From an uncultured Oscillospiraceae bacterium (GTDB lineage Bacteria; Bacillota; Clostridia; Oscillospirales; Oscillospiraceae), in contig CALXDM010000005.1 in assembly GCA_944387065.1 (NCBI GenBank), forward strand, positions 1 through 64,000: 64,000 nt of DNA, given 5' to 3'. Every line of letters starts with the position of its first letter. The stretch's first letter is position 1. This document shows positions 50,590 to 60,800 of this stretch, piece after piece. The notes under the pieces are model-generated. The model was not told the origin of the DNA, ran no database searches, and saw only the letters and a list, made by a program, of their open reading frames with translations. The position numbers and the translations under genes were made by a program.

Positions 50590-53500
50590 ACGCCCTGCTC
50601 CTGCATGGTGACCCCGTAGAGCACGTCCGACTCCTCCATGGTGCCCCGGCGGTGGGTGATGACGATGAACTGGGTTTTACTGCTCATCTTACGCAAATAT
50701 CGGGCAAAGCGCACCACGTTGGCGTCGTCCAGGGCCGCCTCAATCTCATCCATCACGCAGAAGGGGGTGGGGCGCACCTTCAAGATGGCAAAGTACAGGG
50801 CGATGGCTACAAAGGCCCGCTCCCCGCCGGACAGCAGGGAAAGCGTCTTGAGGGCCTTGCCCGGGGGCTGCACCTTGATCTCGATGCCGCAGTTGAGCAC
50901 GTCCTCCGGGTCGTCCAGGCTCAGCGAGGCCCGTCCACCCCGGAACAGCTCCTGGAAGGTCTGCTGGAAATTCTCGTCGATCAGGGCAAACTGGGTCTTG
51001 AAGATCCCGGTCATCTCCCCGGTGATCTGGGTGATGATCTCCTCCAGCTCCTCCTTGGCCTTGGTCACGTCGTCCCGCTGCTCGGCAAAGTAGGTGTAGC
51101 GCTCGTTGACCCGCTCAAACTGCTCCACCGCGTCGGGGTTGATGTTCCCCAGGTCTGAAATGGACCGCTTCAGCTCCCCAATCCGGCGCTGGGCCTTGGC
51201 CGTGGACTCCACCTCCACCCGCTGGGCCAGGGCCGCCTCATGGGAGAGCTGATAGCTCTCCCACAGCCTGTCCAAAATCTGGTTCTCCTCCCAGGCCGCA
51301 GCGTTGACTTTCTGCTCCAGGGCGGCCACCTCCCGCTCCAGCCGCAACAGCTGGTCGTTGGTTCCCCGGGCGTCCCGGTCGGCCTGGTTGCGCTGACCCT
51401 CCAGGGCCAGCTTTTCCTCCTGGATGGAACGCAATTGGTCGGCCAGCCCCTGGCCCTCCAGCCGTAGGGCGCTCAGCTGCTCCTCCGCCTGGCTCACCTG
51501 GAGGGCTAGCTGCTCGTTATGCTGCTCAAACTGGGCGATCATCCCCGCCCGCTGGGCCCGGTCCCCCGACAGATCCTGCCGCAGCCGCTCCAGCTCGTCC
51601 AAGCTGTTCTGGGAGGCCGAGCGCTCCCCCTCCAGCCCGGCCAGCCGGGCGCTGTGCTCCGCCGCCTGGGCGCTCAACGCGCTCAGCTCCTCTTGCAGGG
51701 TGGTCTGCCCCTGAGCCTTGGCCTGGGCCTGGGCCCGCAGGGCGGCCGCCTCCCCCTCCAGCTGCTGGATACGCGCTTTGGCCTGCTGGGTCGCCCGGCT
51801 GTTCTCCTCGATGCGCTGGGCCACCTCCTGCCGCTGCTGGGCCAGCGTCTGCCGGCGGTCCTGGGCGGACTGGAGCAGGCTGTCCGCGCTGTCGGCCCGC
51901 TCGGTGTAGGTTAGCACCGCGTTCTCCGCCTCCCGCAGCTGGGCCGAAGCAGTCTCCAGCTCATAGTTGGCTGCGGTCAGCTCCCGCTGGGCCTGGGCCA
52001 GCTGTTCCTCCGCCTGCTGGAGTTGCTGCTCCAGCCCCTGGCGCTGCTGCTCCAGCCGCGCCAGCTCGTTGGCTCGGGACAGGATGCCCGCCGAGCGGGA
52101 GGCCGAGCCTCCCGTCATGGATCCGCCGGCGTGGAGCACCTGCCCATCCAGGGTGACGATGCGGAAGCGGTGGCCAAACTTCCGGGCCATGGCCATGGCC
52201 CGGTTCAGGTCGCTGGCGATGACGATCCGGCCCAGCAGGTTGGAGAAGATACCCGCGTACGCCTGGTCAAAGGAGATCAGCTCATCCCCCATGCCCACAA
52301 AGCCCTCCTCCCGCTCCACCGCCCGGTCCTGGAAGTGGGCGGGGCGGATGGTGTTCATGGGCAGGAAGGTAGCCCGGCCGGCGTCCCGCCGCTTGAGCCA
52401 GCCGATGGCCTGCTTGCCATCCTCGTCCCGCTCCACCACGATGTTCTGCATGGCGCCGCCCAGGGCGATCTCAATGGCCACCGCGTACTGGTCCGGTACG
52501 TGCAGCAGGCCGGCCACCGGCCCCCGGATCCCCTGCAGACCGCCCCGCTGTGCCTCCCCCATAAGCAGTTTCACCGCCTTGGAGTAGCCCTCATACATTT
52601 TTTCCATCTCGGACAGCAGTTTGATACGGGATTTCAGGTTATTCTCGTCCATGCGCAGCTGGCCGCAGTGCTCTTGGGCCTGGTCCAGCTTGCGCTGGCG
52701 GGTCTGGCAAAGCATCTGGTGGCCGCTGATGACGTTCTTGGCCCCATCCCGCTCCTCCAGCACCCGCGCCAGCTCCCGCCGCAGCCCCTCCACCGCGGCC
52801 TGGGCCTGCCCGGCCCGCTCCTCCTGGTCGGCCAGCTCCTGGGTCAGCTGCTCCTCCCGGTCCAGCAGCTCCTGGGCCGCGGCGGACAGGGCGGAGAGCA
52901 GTGCCTGGGCCTCCGAGGCGGAGGCGCTGCCCAGCCGCTCCTGGGCTTGCAGCTGCTCCAGCTCCTGGCTCAGCGCGCCGGCGGAGCGGGCACGCTGCTC
53001 CATCTGGCGCTCCAGCTCCTGGCGCTGGGCCTGGCAGGCGGCCACATCCGCCTCGATCTGGGCTAGGCGGGCCCGGCGCTCCTCAATCTGCCCGGCGATG
53101 GAGCCCGCCCGGTCCTCCTGCTGCTCCAGTTCCTGGCGCACCCGGGCGGCGTTCTCAGCATTGTTTCGCATATCGTTTCGCAGCAGGTTGATGCGGTTCT
53201 CACAGCCGTGGATCTGCTGCTCCACCTGGGTCTGCTGGTCCCGCAGGCCCTCGGCCGCCACGTCCTTGTCCCGCATCTGGCTGGCATAGTCCTCCAGGGC
53301 CGCGTACAGACCGTCCAGCGCCTGCTTGGTCTGCCGCTGCTGGAGGGCGGCCGTCTCGCAGTCCGCCTTGAGCTTGACGCTGCCCGTCCGCAACTGCTCC
53401 AGCTGATCCAGCCAGACAGAGATCTCCAGCCCCTTCAGCTCGTCCCGCAGCAGCAGGTACTTCCTGGTCTTTTCCGCCTGGGCCCGCAGAGGCTCCACCT

Positions 53501-54101
53501 GCAGCTCCAGCTCGTCGATCTTATCGTTGATGCGCACCAGGTTCTCCTGGGTGCGCTCCAGCTTGCGCTCGGCTTCCTCCTTCCGATGGCGGAAGCGGGA
53601 GATGCCCGCCGCCTCCTCAAAGATCTCCCGCCGGTCGGCGCTCTTCAGGGAGAGGATCTCGTCGATTTTGCCCTGGCCAATGATGGAGTACCCCTCCCGG
53701 CCCAGGCCGGTGTCCATGAACAGTTCGTTGACGTCCTTGAGCCGGCAGGAGCGGCGGTTGATGTAGTACTCGCTCTCCCCCGAGCGGTAGTACCGGCGGG
53801 TGACGGACACCTCGCTCTCCTCCAGGGGGAAGATATGTTGGCTGTTGTCGATGACCAGGGACACCTCGGCAAAGCCCAGCCCCTTCCGCTTGGCCGTGCC
53901 GTCAAAGATTACGTCCTCCATCTTGCTGCCCCGCAGGGTGCGGGTGGACTGCTCCCCCATCACCCACCGGATGGCGTCGGCCAGGTTGGACTTGCCCGAC
54001 CCGTTGGGCCCCACAATGGCCGTCAGGTCGGACCCGAACGCCAGTACAGTCCGGTCCGGGAAGGACTTAAACCCCTGGATCTCCAGTGCCTTAAGGTACA
54101 T
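50532..54101 (-). CDS. smc: Chromosome partition protein SMC
   Basis: Condensin ATPase for chromosome organisation. The 1189-aa protein has Walker A GPNGSGKSNLADAIRWVMGE in its first 50 residues, two long coiled coils (about 165-510 and 670-1020), a hinge domain between them (GIRGPVAGLLHVPDQYAVAI; GRIVIASDLNRAMAMARKFG), the ABC signature LSGGERAFVAIALYFAI and Walker B FCVMDEIEAALDD. Length is normal. ATG at 54101 follows AGAAGG; a GTG two codons upstream lacks spacing. The usual upstream neighbour rnc is missing, replaced by a mobile-element remnant. Confidence 0.97.
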   Translation of the reverse strand: MYLKALEIQGFKSFPDRTVLAFGSDLTAIVGPNGSGKSNLADAIRWVMGEQSTRTLRGSKMEDVIFDGTAKRKGLGFAEVSLVIDNSQHIFPLEESEVSVTRRYYRSGESEYYINRRSCRLKDVNELFMDTGLGREGYSIIGQGKIDEILSLKSADRREIFEEAAGISRFRHRKEEAERKLERTQENLVRINDKIDELELQVEPLRAQAEKTRKYLLLRDELKGLEISVWLDQLEQLRTGSVKLKADCETAALQQRQTKQALDGLYAALEDYASQMRDKDVAAEGLRDQQTQVEQQIHGCENRINLLRNDMRNNAENAARVRQELEQQEDRAGSIAGQIEERRARLAQIEADVAACQAQRQELERQMEQRARSAGALSQELEQLQAQERLGSASASEAQALLSALSAAAQELLDREEQLTQELADQEERAGQAQAAVEGLRRELARVLEERDGAKNVISGHQMLCQTRQRKLDQAQEHCGQLRMDENNLKSRIKLLSEMEKMYEGYSKAVKLLMGEAQRGGLQGIRGPVAGLLHVPDQYAVAIEIALGGAMQNIVVERDEDGKQAIGWLKRRDAGRATFLPMNTIRPAHFQDRAVEREEGFVGMGDELISFDQAYAGIFSNLLGRIVIASDLNRAMAMARKFGHRFRIVTLDGQVLHAGGSMTGGSASRSAGILSRANELARLEQQRQGLEQQLQQAEEQLAQAQRELTAANYELETASAQLREAENAVLTYTERADSADSLLQSAQDRRQTLAQQRQEVAQRIEENSRATQQAKARIQQLEGEAAALRAQAQAKAQGQTTLQEELSALSAQAAEHSARLAGLEGERSASQNSLDELERLRQDLSGDRAQRAGMIAQFEQHNEQLALQVSQAEEQLSALRLEGQGLADQLRSIQEEKLALEGQRNQADRDARGTNDQLLRLEREVAALEQKVNAAAWEENQILDRLWESYQLSHEAALAQRVEVESTAKAQRRIGELKRSISDLGNINPDAVEQFERVNERYTYFAEQRDDVTKAKEELEEIITQITGEMTGIFKTQFALIDENFQQTFQELFRGGRASLSLDDPEDVLNCGIEIKVQPPGKALKTLSLLSGGERAFVAIALYFAILKVRPTPFCVMDEIEAALDDANVVRFARYLRKMSSKTQFIVITHRRGTMEESDVLYGVTMQEQGVSRMLTINLNEVEKELHIK

Positions 54102-54118
54102 AAGCACCCTTCTTTCTT

Positions 54119-54146
54119 TTTATAACCCCTCATATCCCTTTTGCAA
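54119..54146 (-). promoter_or_regulatory. Possible promoter of the smc run
   Basis: The minus strand reads TTGCAA (54146-54141), 16 bp, TATAAA (54124-54119). It leaves a leader of only about 10-15 nt, just enough for the AGAAGG ribosome-binding site. Confidence 0.5.
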
Positions 54147-54228
54147 GGGGAGCCCAGGCTGCCGTGCTTACAGGCTCCTCAGGCTTCCACAGCTCATCCA
54201 AAAACCGGTATAACCTACGGTGAATAAT

Positions 54229-54275
54229 GGGATCAAACGGGAACCAGCGGCGTCAAACCTCTCGTGTTTGATCCC
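54229..54275. repeat. Inverted repeat GGGATCAAAC / GTTTGATCCC
   Basis: Ten-bp exact arms at 54229-54238 and 54266-54275. It lies in the non-coding stretch between smc and the IS3 remnant; a possible element end or terminator, with no T-run. The rest of 54147-54351 shows no gene. Confidence 0.4.
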
Positions 54276-54351
54276 GGCTCCCAAGCTGTGAACAGGGATC
54301 TAACATAGCGATGGATATAGCATTTTATTCTATCATATTGGAACCCGAATT

Positions 54352-54519
54352 TCAAGTTTCAGCTTCGATCCCACCGAACCTGGCAGACATTTGCTTAAGT
54401 AAGCAATTTTTCTGTTCTCTGAAAGAAGGCTGACGGTTAACGTACTTGTAATAGGTGCTCCGGTTCACATTCAGAACCCGGCAAAGGATGGAGATCCAAT
54501 GCTGTTTGGAATCATTCTC
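54352..54519 (-). mobile_element. Remnant of an IS3-family transposase OrfB
   Basis: The open minus-strand frame encodes 55 residues with WISILCRVLNVNRSTYYKYV near the start, the N-terminal signature of IS3-family OrfB (ILCRVLxVxRSxYY). It soon decays into unrelated residues and stops; the DDE integrase core is missing. A preceding TAA closes a short overlapping frame reading LMREKLRAKHRER, which resembles the end of an IS3 OrfA. No terminal inverted repeats were found. From 54520 to 54735 I see only such fragments. Confidence 0.6.
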
Positions 54520-54735
54520 TTATCGTTCCCTGTGTTTTGCCCTTAATTTTTCCCTCATGAGCATCCGTGAGACCGTGAAAATGCGGTAATGTCCGATAAC
54601 AGTCTATAACGCCTTCACACGGATAAATTGGCATATTCCTAAGGGTTTCCTGGTTTTTAATAACACCCGGCAACACCTCTCTGGAGGTGGTGAAATCTCA
54701 AAGAGCTAATTAAAATTTCATGTATATTTCAATTG

Positions 54736-54771
54736 AGAAGCCCCCCGCGCCCAGTGGCGCGGGGGGCTTCT
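54736..54771. terminator. GC-rich 16-bp hairpin downstream of the giant surface-protein gene
   Basis: AGAAGCCCCCCGCGCC pairs exactly with GGCGCGGGGGGCTTCT around a 4-nt loop, 85 nt after the minus-strand stop codon. No T-run follows on either strand, but it is the only candidate terminator for the large gene. Confidence 0.55.
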
Positions 54772-54856
54772 GACTGTGATGGATCAGATTGATGGTACTC
54801 CCTTTCCAAACGCACAGGAGCTTCCAAAGGAAAAGATCCGCGGCTTGATTGACCGC

Positions 54857-57800
54857 TTACGACTTTCTCCTAGCAAGACCCATCCCGCTTCGCAGACCGG
54901 TGCTGACTGCGTCTACAGCAGATTCCACAACCTCCCAGTCCTCTTTGAAACTGATGGGCGCTCTGTCCATGCTTTGGCCGGACTGGCTTAGAATCACAGC
55001 CTCCTGATAAAAAGTCATCCCCGGTGCTGCTCTACGCAAATTGCCAACCCGTACATGGACTTCGTACACCTTCGACGCTCCAGTCTCCGAGTATACCGTA
55101 TACCTCACTGGGCCGTTTGAAAAGTTCTGGAAGGTATCCGATAGGGGAACGGTAACTGCACCATTGTGGATGATGCTAGGCCGCAGGCGGCTGATATTCG
55201 TCCCGGTAGGCATCCAAACCGTGATGGAGCCAATGCCCCCATTCTCACCATGGTTGATCTCTGCCAAGCCAACCTGGCCGCTGATGTAGACTTCAAGGAT
55301 TTGATTATTCTCGCTGATCCCGGCCGCCCTAGTTACGGTAATCTGCACCTCAGTGCTCGCCGCGTCCAGGCCATCAGTTGCACTTACGGTAAACCGCACC
55401 GTAGTACCCTCATCTGCGTCAACCGGAGTGTAGGTGAGGACCGAGCCATCCATCTGGATGCTGCCTCCGCCGGTAAGGCCGGAATAGCTGTACGTCAACA
55501 CGGACGTATCCGAATCCTTAAACCAGCTGGACAGATCAGCTGTATACGGCTCTCCTCCACGGTCAAACTCGTTTGCCAGCACCGCCGTGCCGATCTGGAC
55601 CGGCTGTGTTGCCTGCGGCCCGTTGTTATAGGCAGCATAGTAGGTAACATCCGCGGTGACAACTATGCCAGAAAGGTCACTGCCAACGTTTGCCGTCGGA
55701 TCCTCGCTCCAGCCGTGGAAGTTCACCCCAGCAGGCACGGCCCGAAGCTGTGGCACGTCCAGCAGCTCACCTATCGTCTGCGTGGTTACGATCGGGCCGT
55801 CCACATAAGCACCGCTTACCTCATCCACAAACCCGTATTTGGATACAAAGGTGACCGTCGCCTGCTGATTGTCATCCACGCCGTCCCCATTCACATCCTT
55901 GAACCATTGGGCCGTGAACACCACGTTCTGATTCGGCATAGTGAAGCTAGATCCTGGAGTCGTAGGCACACTGGATGGTTCCACACTCCAGCCCAGGAAC
56001 TCATAGCCTGTAGCCGTAGGCATCTGGTCAGAGACCTCCACCCTTTGGCCGGAAACCAGGTTAACTTGCCCGTTTGGCATCCCTGTCAGGCTAACTTCTC
56101 CGCTGGCAGCGCCGGCCAAATAGGTAATGTTAAACCTATTCTCCTGATCGTCTGGCTGGTTGTTGTTGTTTAGGTCTGCTCCATACACCAACTGATAAGT
56201 GATTCTGGTAGCAGGCACCAAGGCGCCGGCCGGGATCTCAGGCGTCCATCCCACCACCGCAACATTGTCTCCAGCTGTGTCCACACCATTTGGATAGGCC
56301 AATGTGTCACCTGGGGTCTGCAGCGTCGTGATGCTCGTCTCACCTGCGCTCCACGTCTGGTTCCCATGGGTAAAGGACTGGAAGCCAGCCAGATTCCCTG
56401 TGATCGTGAAAGTGATCTCCACCTGCTCCTCATCGGGAACGCCATCCCCATTCGTATCTGCAGACCACAGGGCGGTAAACTCTACGTTCCCCATCGGCAT
56501 ACGGAAGATCTCCCCACCGATGGCGGGCATGGAATTCCCATCGTAGTCTGTGGCAGGGAATACATTCCAGCCGGCAAAGACATAGCCATCGGCCGTCGGC
56601 ACATCCAAGGACACAGTCTGGGTGCTGCCTGCCAGAACATCCTGTACCATATCTGGCAGATTGGTCGCTCTGGTTCCAGCAACGCCGGAAACATAGCGAA
56701 TGGTGTACCGATACTCCTGATCATCGGGAACATTATCATTGTTGCTATCGGTGGCATACTGCGCCGTGTAGGTTGTGGGCCTATCCGGCACCACCGTCAC
56801 ACCCGCGCTGACAGCTGGATCCCATCCGATAAACACTACGCCGTCGCTGTCAGTGTCAATCGGCGTGGGAGTGATCAGTCTCTCCCCAGGCCGCTGATAG
56901 ACCTGGTAGGGCGCACTCCCCTGCTCAAATCCTCCGGTAGACTGGGAGTCAAAGGTGATCCGAACCTCCCACTGAGCTGTGAACACTACGTCCTGACCAG
57001 GCATGTTGAAGCTTTCCCCGGCCATAGTAGGCAAGCCACTCACATCCACGCTCCAGCCAATGAACTGGTACCCCTCCGCTGTCGGGTTCTCCTGGGCAAC
57101 CATTACCGTCTGCCCTGCCACCAATCCACTCTGATTCCCTGGCATCCCAGTCGCTCCGCGCCCAGCGATTCCCGCCTCATAGATTACGCTGTACTGCTCC
57201 TCCTGGTCGTCCGGACGGTTATTGTGATTGGCATCTGCCTCATACACCGCTATATAGGTAACAGCGCGATCAGGCACCTGGGTTGAACCCTCGTCGATCC
57301 CGGGTTGCCAGCCAATAAAGACTACGTCATCTGCCGTCGTATCAAGCGGACTGTCCGGAATCGTCAGCACTGTCCCTGGCGTTTGCAGGCTCTCGATGCT
57401 CGTCACATGGGCTCCTGCATTTGTAAAGCCATACTGGGACTGGAAGGTAAGCTGCACCTGATCCCCATCCGGCACACCGTCTCCATTGGCATCCTCCACC
57501 CACTGGGCCCGGAATACCACGTTCTGCTCCGGCATCGTAAAGCTGTTACCAGGAGTCGTAGGCATGGGGTCATTGTCTCCGTCACTCGTAGGCATCACGC
57601 TCCACCCCGTGAAGATCCAGCCAGAAGCCGTCGGCTGCTCCATACTCACCTGCTGCTTGCTCCCAGCCAAAACGTCCTGCACGGTGGCCGGCAGACCTGT
57701 GACCTCATCTGCAATTCCACCAGTGTAGCGGATACTGAACTTGCCCTCCTGATCATCGGGTACATTGTTGTTGTTCTCATCCGTCTGATAAACGGCGTAG

Positions 57801-60800
57801 TACGCTACGCTCTCAGCTGGCACCGATGCAGGTATGGTAATTGGATCTGTGGCATCTGGATCAGGATTCCACCCCACAAAGGTCACATTGTCTGTGCTCC
57901 GATCCAGCGGAGTGTCGGGGATGTTCAGAACTGCTCCTGGCTCTTGCACCGTGACGATCTGCTTGGTTGCCGCTCCCGCAATGACAAATCCATACTCTGA
58001 GTAAAATGTTATTGTGACCTGCTCACTATCCGGTCTATTGTCATTGTTCTCGTCAGCCGAATACTGGGCGATGTAGACCGTGGGGCCAGCAGGCACGGTT
58101 GTCACGCCCAGCTCGATGGCGGGTTGCCAGCCAGTGAACACTACCCTATCTGTCATAATGTCCCGAGGCGTGGGTATGTTAGCCAGCGGCTGGCCCGGCG
58201 TCTGGTAACCGCCGTCATAGCTCAGAGCGCTTTCGCCATCAAACCCATTGCTTGACAGGAAGGTGATCTGTACATCCCATTGGGCCGTGAACACCACATT
58301 CTCGCCAGGCATCAGGAAGCTCTCTCCCGCTCTCTCAGCCAGACCTGCCACGTTGCTCGCCCAACCCGTGAAGCGATAGCCCGTGGCTGTCGGGGTCTCA
58401 TCAGCCACCACTACCATCTGGCCAGCCACCAGGTCGCTTTGCGTCCCGGGCATCCCGCTGGCTGCCGCCCCGGCAATGCCAGGGTCATAACTTACACTGT
58501 ACTTCGTCTCACTGCTGTCAGGCGTATCGTCGTTATTCACATCGGAATCATACGCCAACGTGTAGACGCGGTCTGTTCCGGGAACCAGCCCCGGAAGCTC
58601 CGGATCCCATCCCACCTGGGCAATGTTGTCCTCAGTGCTCTCCAATCCCTCGGGCGCAACCAGCCAGGCCCCGATCTCCTGATAGGTCACAATCGTTGTC
58701 TCGCCCGCGCTCCAATTCTGGCTGCCGTGGCTGAATGCGTCAAACCCGGCCGGGTTGCCCGTAATGGTGAAGGTAATCTCCACCTGCTCGCTGTCCGGGA
58801 TCCCATCCCCATTGGCATCCTGAGACCACTGTGCTGTAAACGTCACGTTGCTTCGAGGCATCAAGAAGGTGTCGCCCGCGGTGGTGGAGATGGCATTGCC
58901 ATCATAGCCCACTCCGGGATAGACGCTCCAGCCGCCAAAGACGTAGCCCTCCGCCTCGGGTGCTGCGCTGGACACCTGCTGGCTGCTTCCGGCCAGCACA
59001 TCTGCCACATTCCTAGGCATCCCAGTCACCGGAGCCGACACGCTGCCTTCTTTGTAGATTACTGCATACTTCTGCTCCTGAGCGTCCGGAATCCCGTCGT
59101 TGTTCTCGTCTGTCTCGTACTGCGCCACATAGGTGGTGGATACATTGGGCACCCGGGTACTGCTCTCATTGATGGCGGGCAGCCAGCCGGTGAAGGCTAC
59201 GCCGTCGCTGTCCGTATCCATCGGCGTGGGAATCCCAGTCAGGATCTCCCCAGGAATCTGGAAGCCGCCGTCCACGGTGTTGCCTGTCTCACCAACGAAG
59301 CCATGGTCAGAGTCAAAGGTAATCTGCACGCCCCATTCAGCTGTAAACACTACGTTCCGTCCCGGCATGGCAAACTCTGTTCCCGCCGTGGTGGGCAGAC
59401 CGCTCACGTTTACACTCCAGCCCGTGAATTCGTACCCTGCCGCCGTGGGCACCTGCGTGGACACACTTACCATCTGCCCCGCCACAAGATTGGCCACAGG
59501 ATCTGGCAGATTGCTGGCAGCTGGGCCAGCAAAGCCAACCTCATAGGTGATGGTATATTTCGTCTCCTCCGAATCAGGTGTACCATCGTTGTTCAGATCG
59601 GCCTGATACATCAGCTCATAGCTCTGGGGGCTGCTAGGTACCATGCTGGGCAGGCTGGGACTCCATCCAACCTGCGCGATATTGTCCCCATCATACTCAA
59701 CTCCTGTGGGCGAGACCAGCGTGGTGCCAGGTGTCTGGAGCGTCTCGATGATGGTTACACCCGCCGTCCAGCTCTGGCTGCCGTGGGTAAAGGTGTCAAA
59801 GCCCTCCTCGTTCCCGCTGATCGTGAAGGTAATGGCCACCTGATCCGAATCGGGCACGCCGTCCCCGTTGGCATCCTCCGTCCACTGCGCGGTGAACACC
59901 ACGTCAGACTCCGGCATCAGGAAGCTCTCCCCACCGATCGTGGGCATGGTGTTTCCTGCATAGTCCTCAGCCGGCGAAACCGTCCAGCCGATAAAGATCC
60001 AACCCGTGGCCGTGGGCTCCTCACTTGCCACTGTCTGGGTCGTCCCGGACAGCACATTGGTCGCACTGCTTGGCAGACCACCGGCCCCAGTTACTGTCGT
60101 ACCGGCGGAGTAAATGATGCTGTACTTTGTCTCTGCCTCGTCCGGCTCATCATTGTTGTTTGCATCCGGCCCATATACCAGTGTGTAGCTCTGGTCGCTG
60201 GTCGGTACCCGCGTGCTTCCGTCAATGCTGGGGTTCCACCCCACCAGGGCAATGCCATCTCCTGCATGCTCCACCCCAGCCGGATAAGCCAGCACATCAT
60301 TCGGGGTCTGCAACGTCTGGATGCTCAGCACCCCCTCTTCCCAGCTCTGGGTTCCATGCCGGAAGGCTCCAAATCCGGCTGTGTTCCCGTCGATGGTAAA
60401 GGTGATGGTCACCTGCTCCTCATCGGGAACGCCGTCCCCATTGGCATCCGCCGTCCACTGCGCGGTAAAGACCACATCAGACTCCGGCATCAGGAAGCTC
60501 TCCCCACCGATGGTGGGCATGGGGCTGTTGGCGTAATCCTGGGTCGGCGTCACACTCCAGCCTGTGAAGATCCAGCCAATCGTCGTGGGCACGGTGCTGC
60601 TCACCGTCTGGCTGGTTCCGGCCAGCAGGCCGGTCTGTGTTTCAGGCAGCCGGACCGCTCCAGAGACATCACCGCCCAGGTAGGTAATGCTGTACCGGTC
60701 CTCATCCGAGTCAGGCGTCCCGTCGTTGTTCTCGTCGGCGCCATACTCCAGTGTGTAGGTAGTGGGGTCATTGGGCACCACGGTGCTTGCTGTAATCTCA

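Noticed and set aside
54512..54634. Minus-strand 40-codon ORF starting MPIYPCEGVIDCYR
   Set aside because: It overlaps the IS3 fragments in another frame and matches nothing I recognise; treated as part of the decayed element.
54776..54991. Plus-strand 71-codon ORF overlapping the 3' end of the giant gene
   Set aside because: It lies mostly antisense to the end of the coding frame and has no clear ribosome-binding site; its first part (PFPNAQELPKEKIRGLID) looks protein-like, so a remnant is possible but unsupported.
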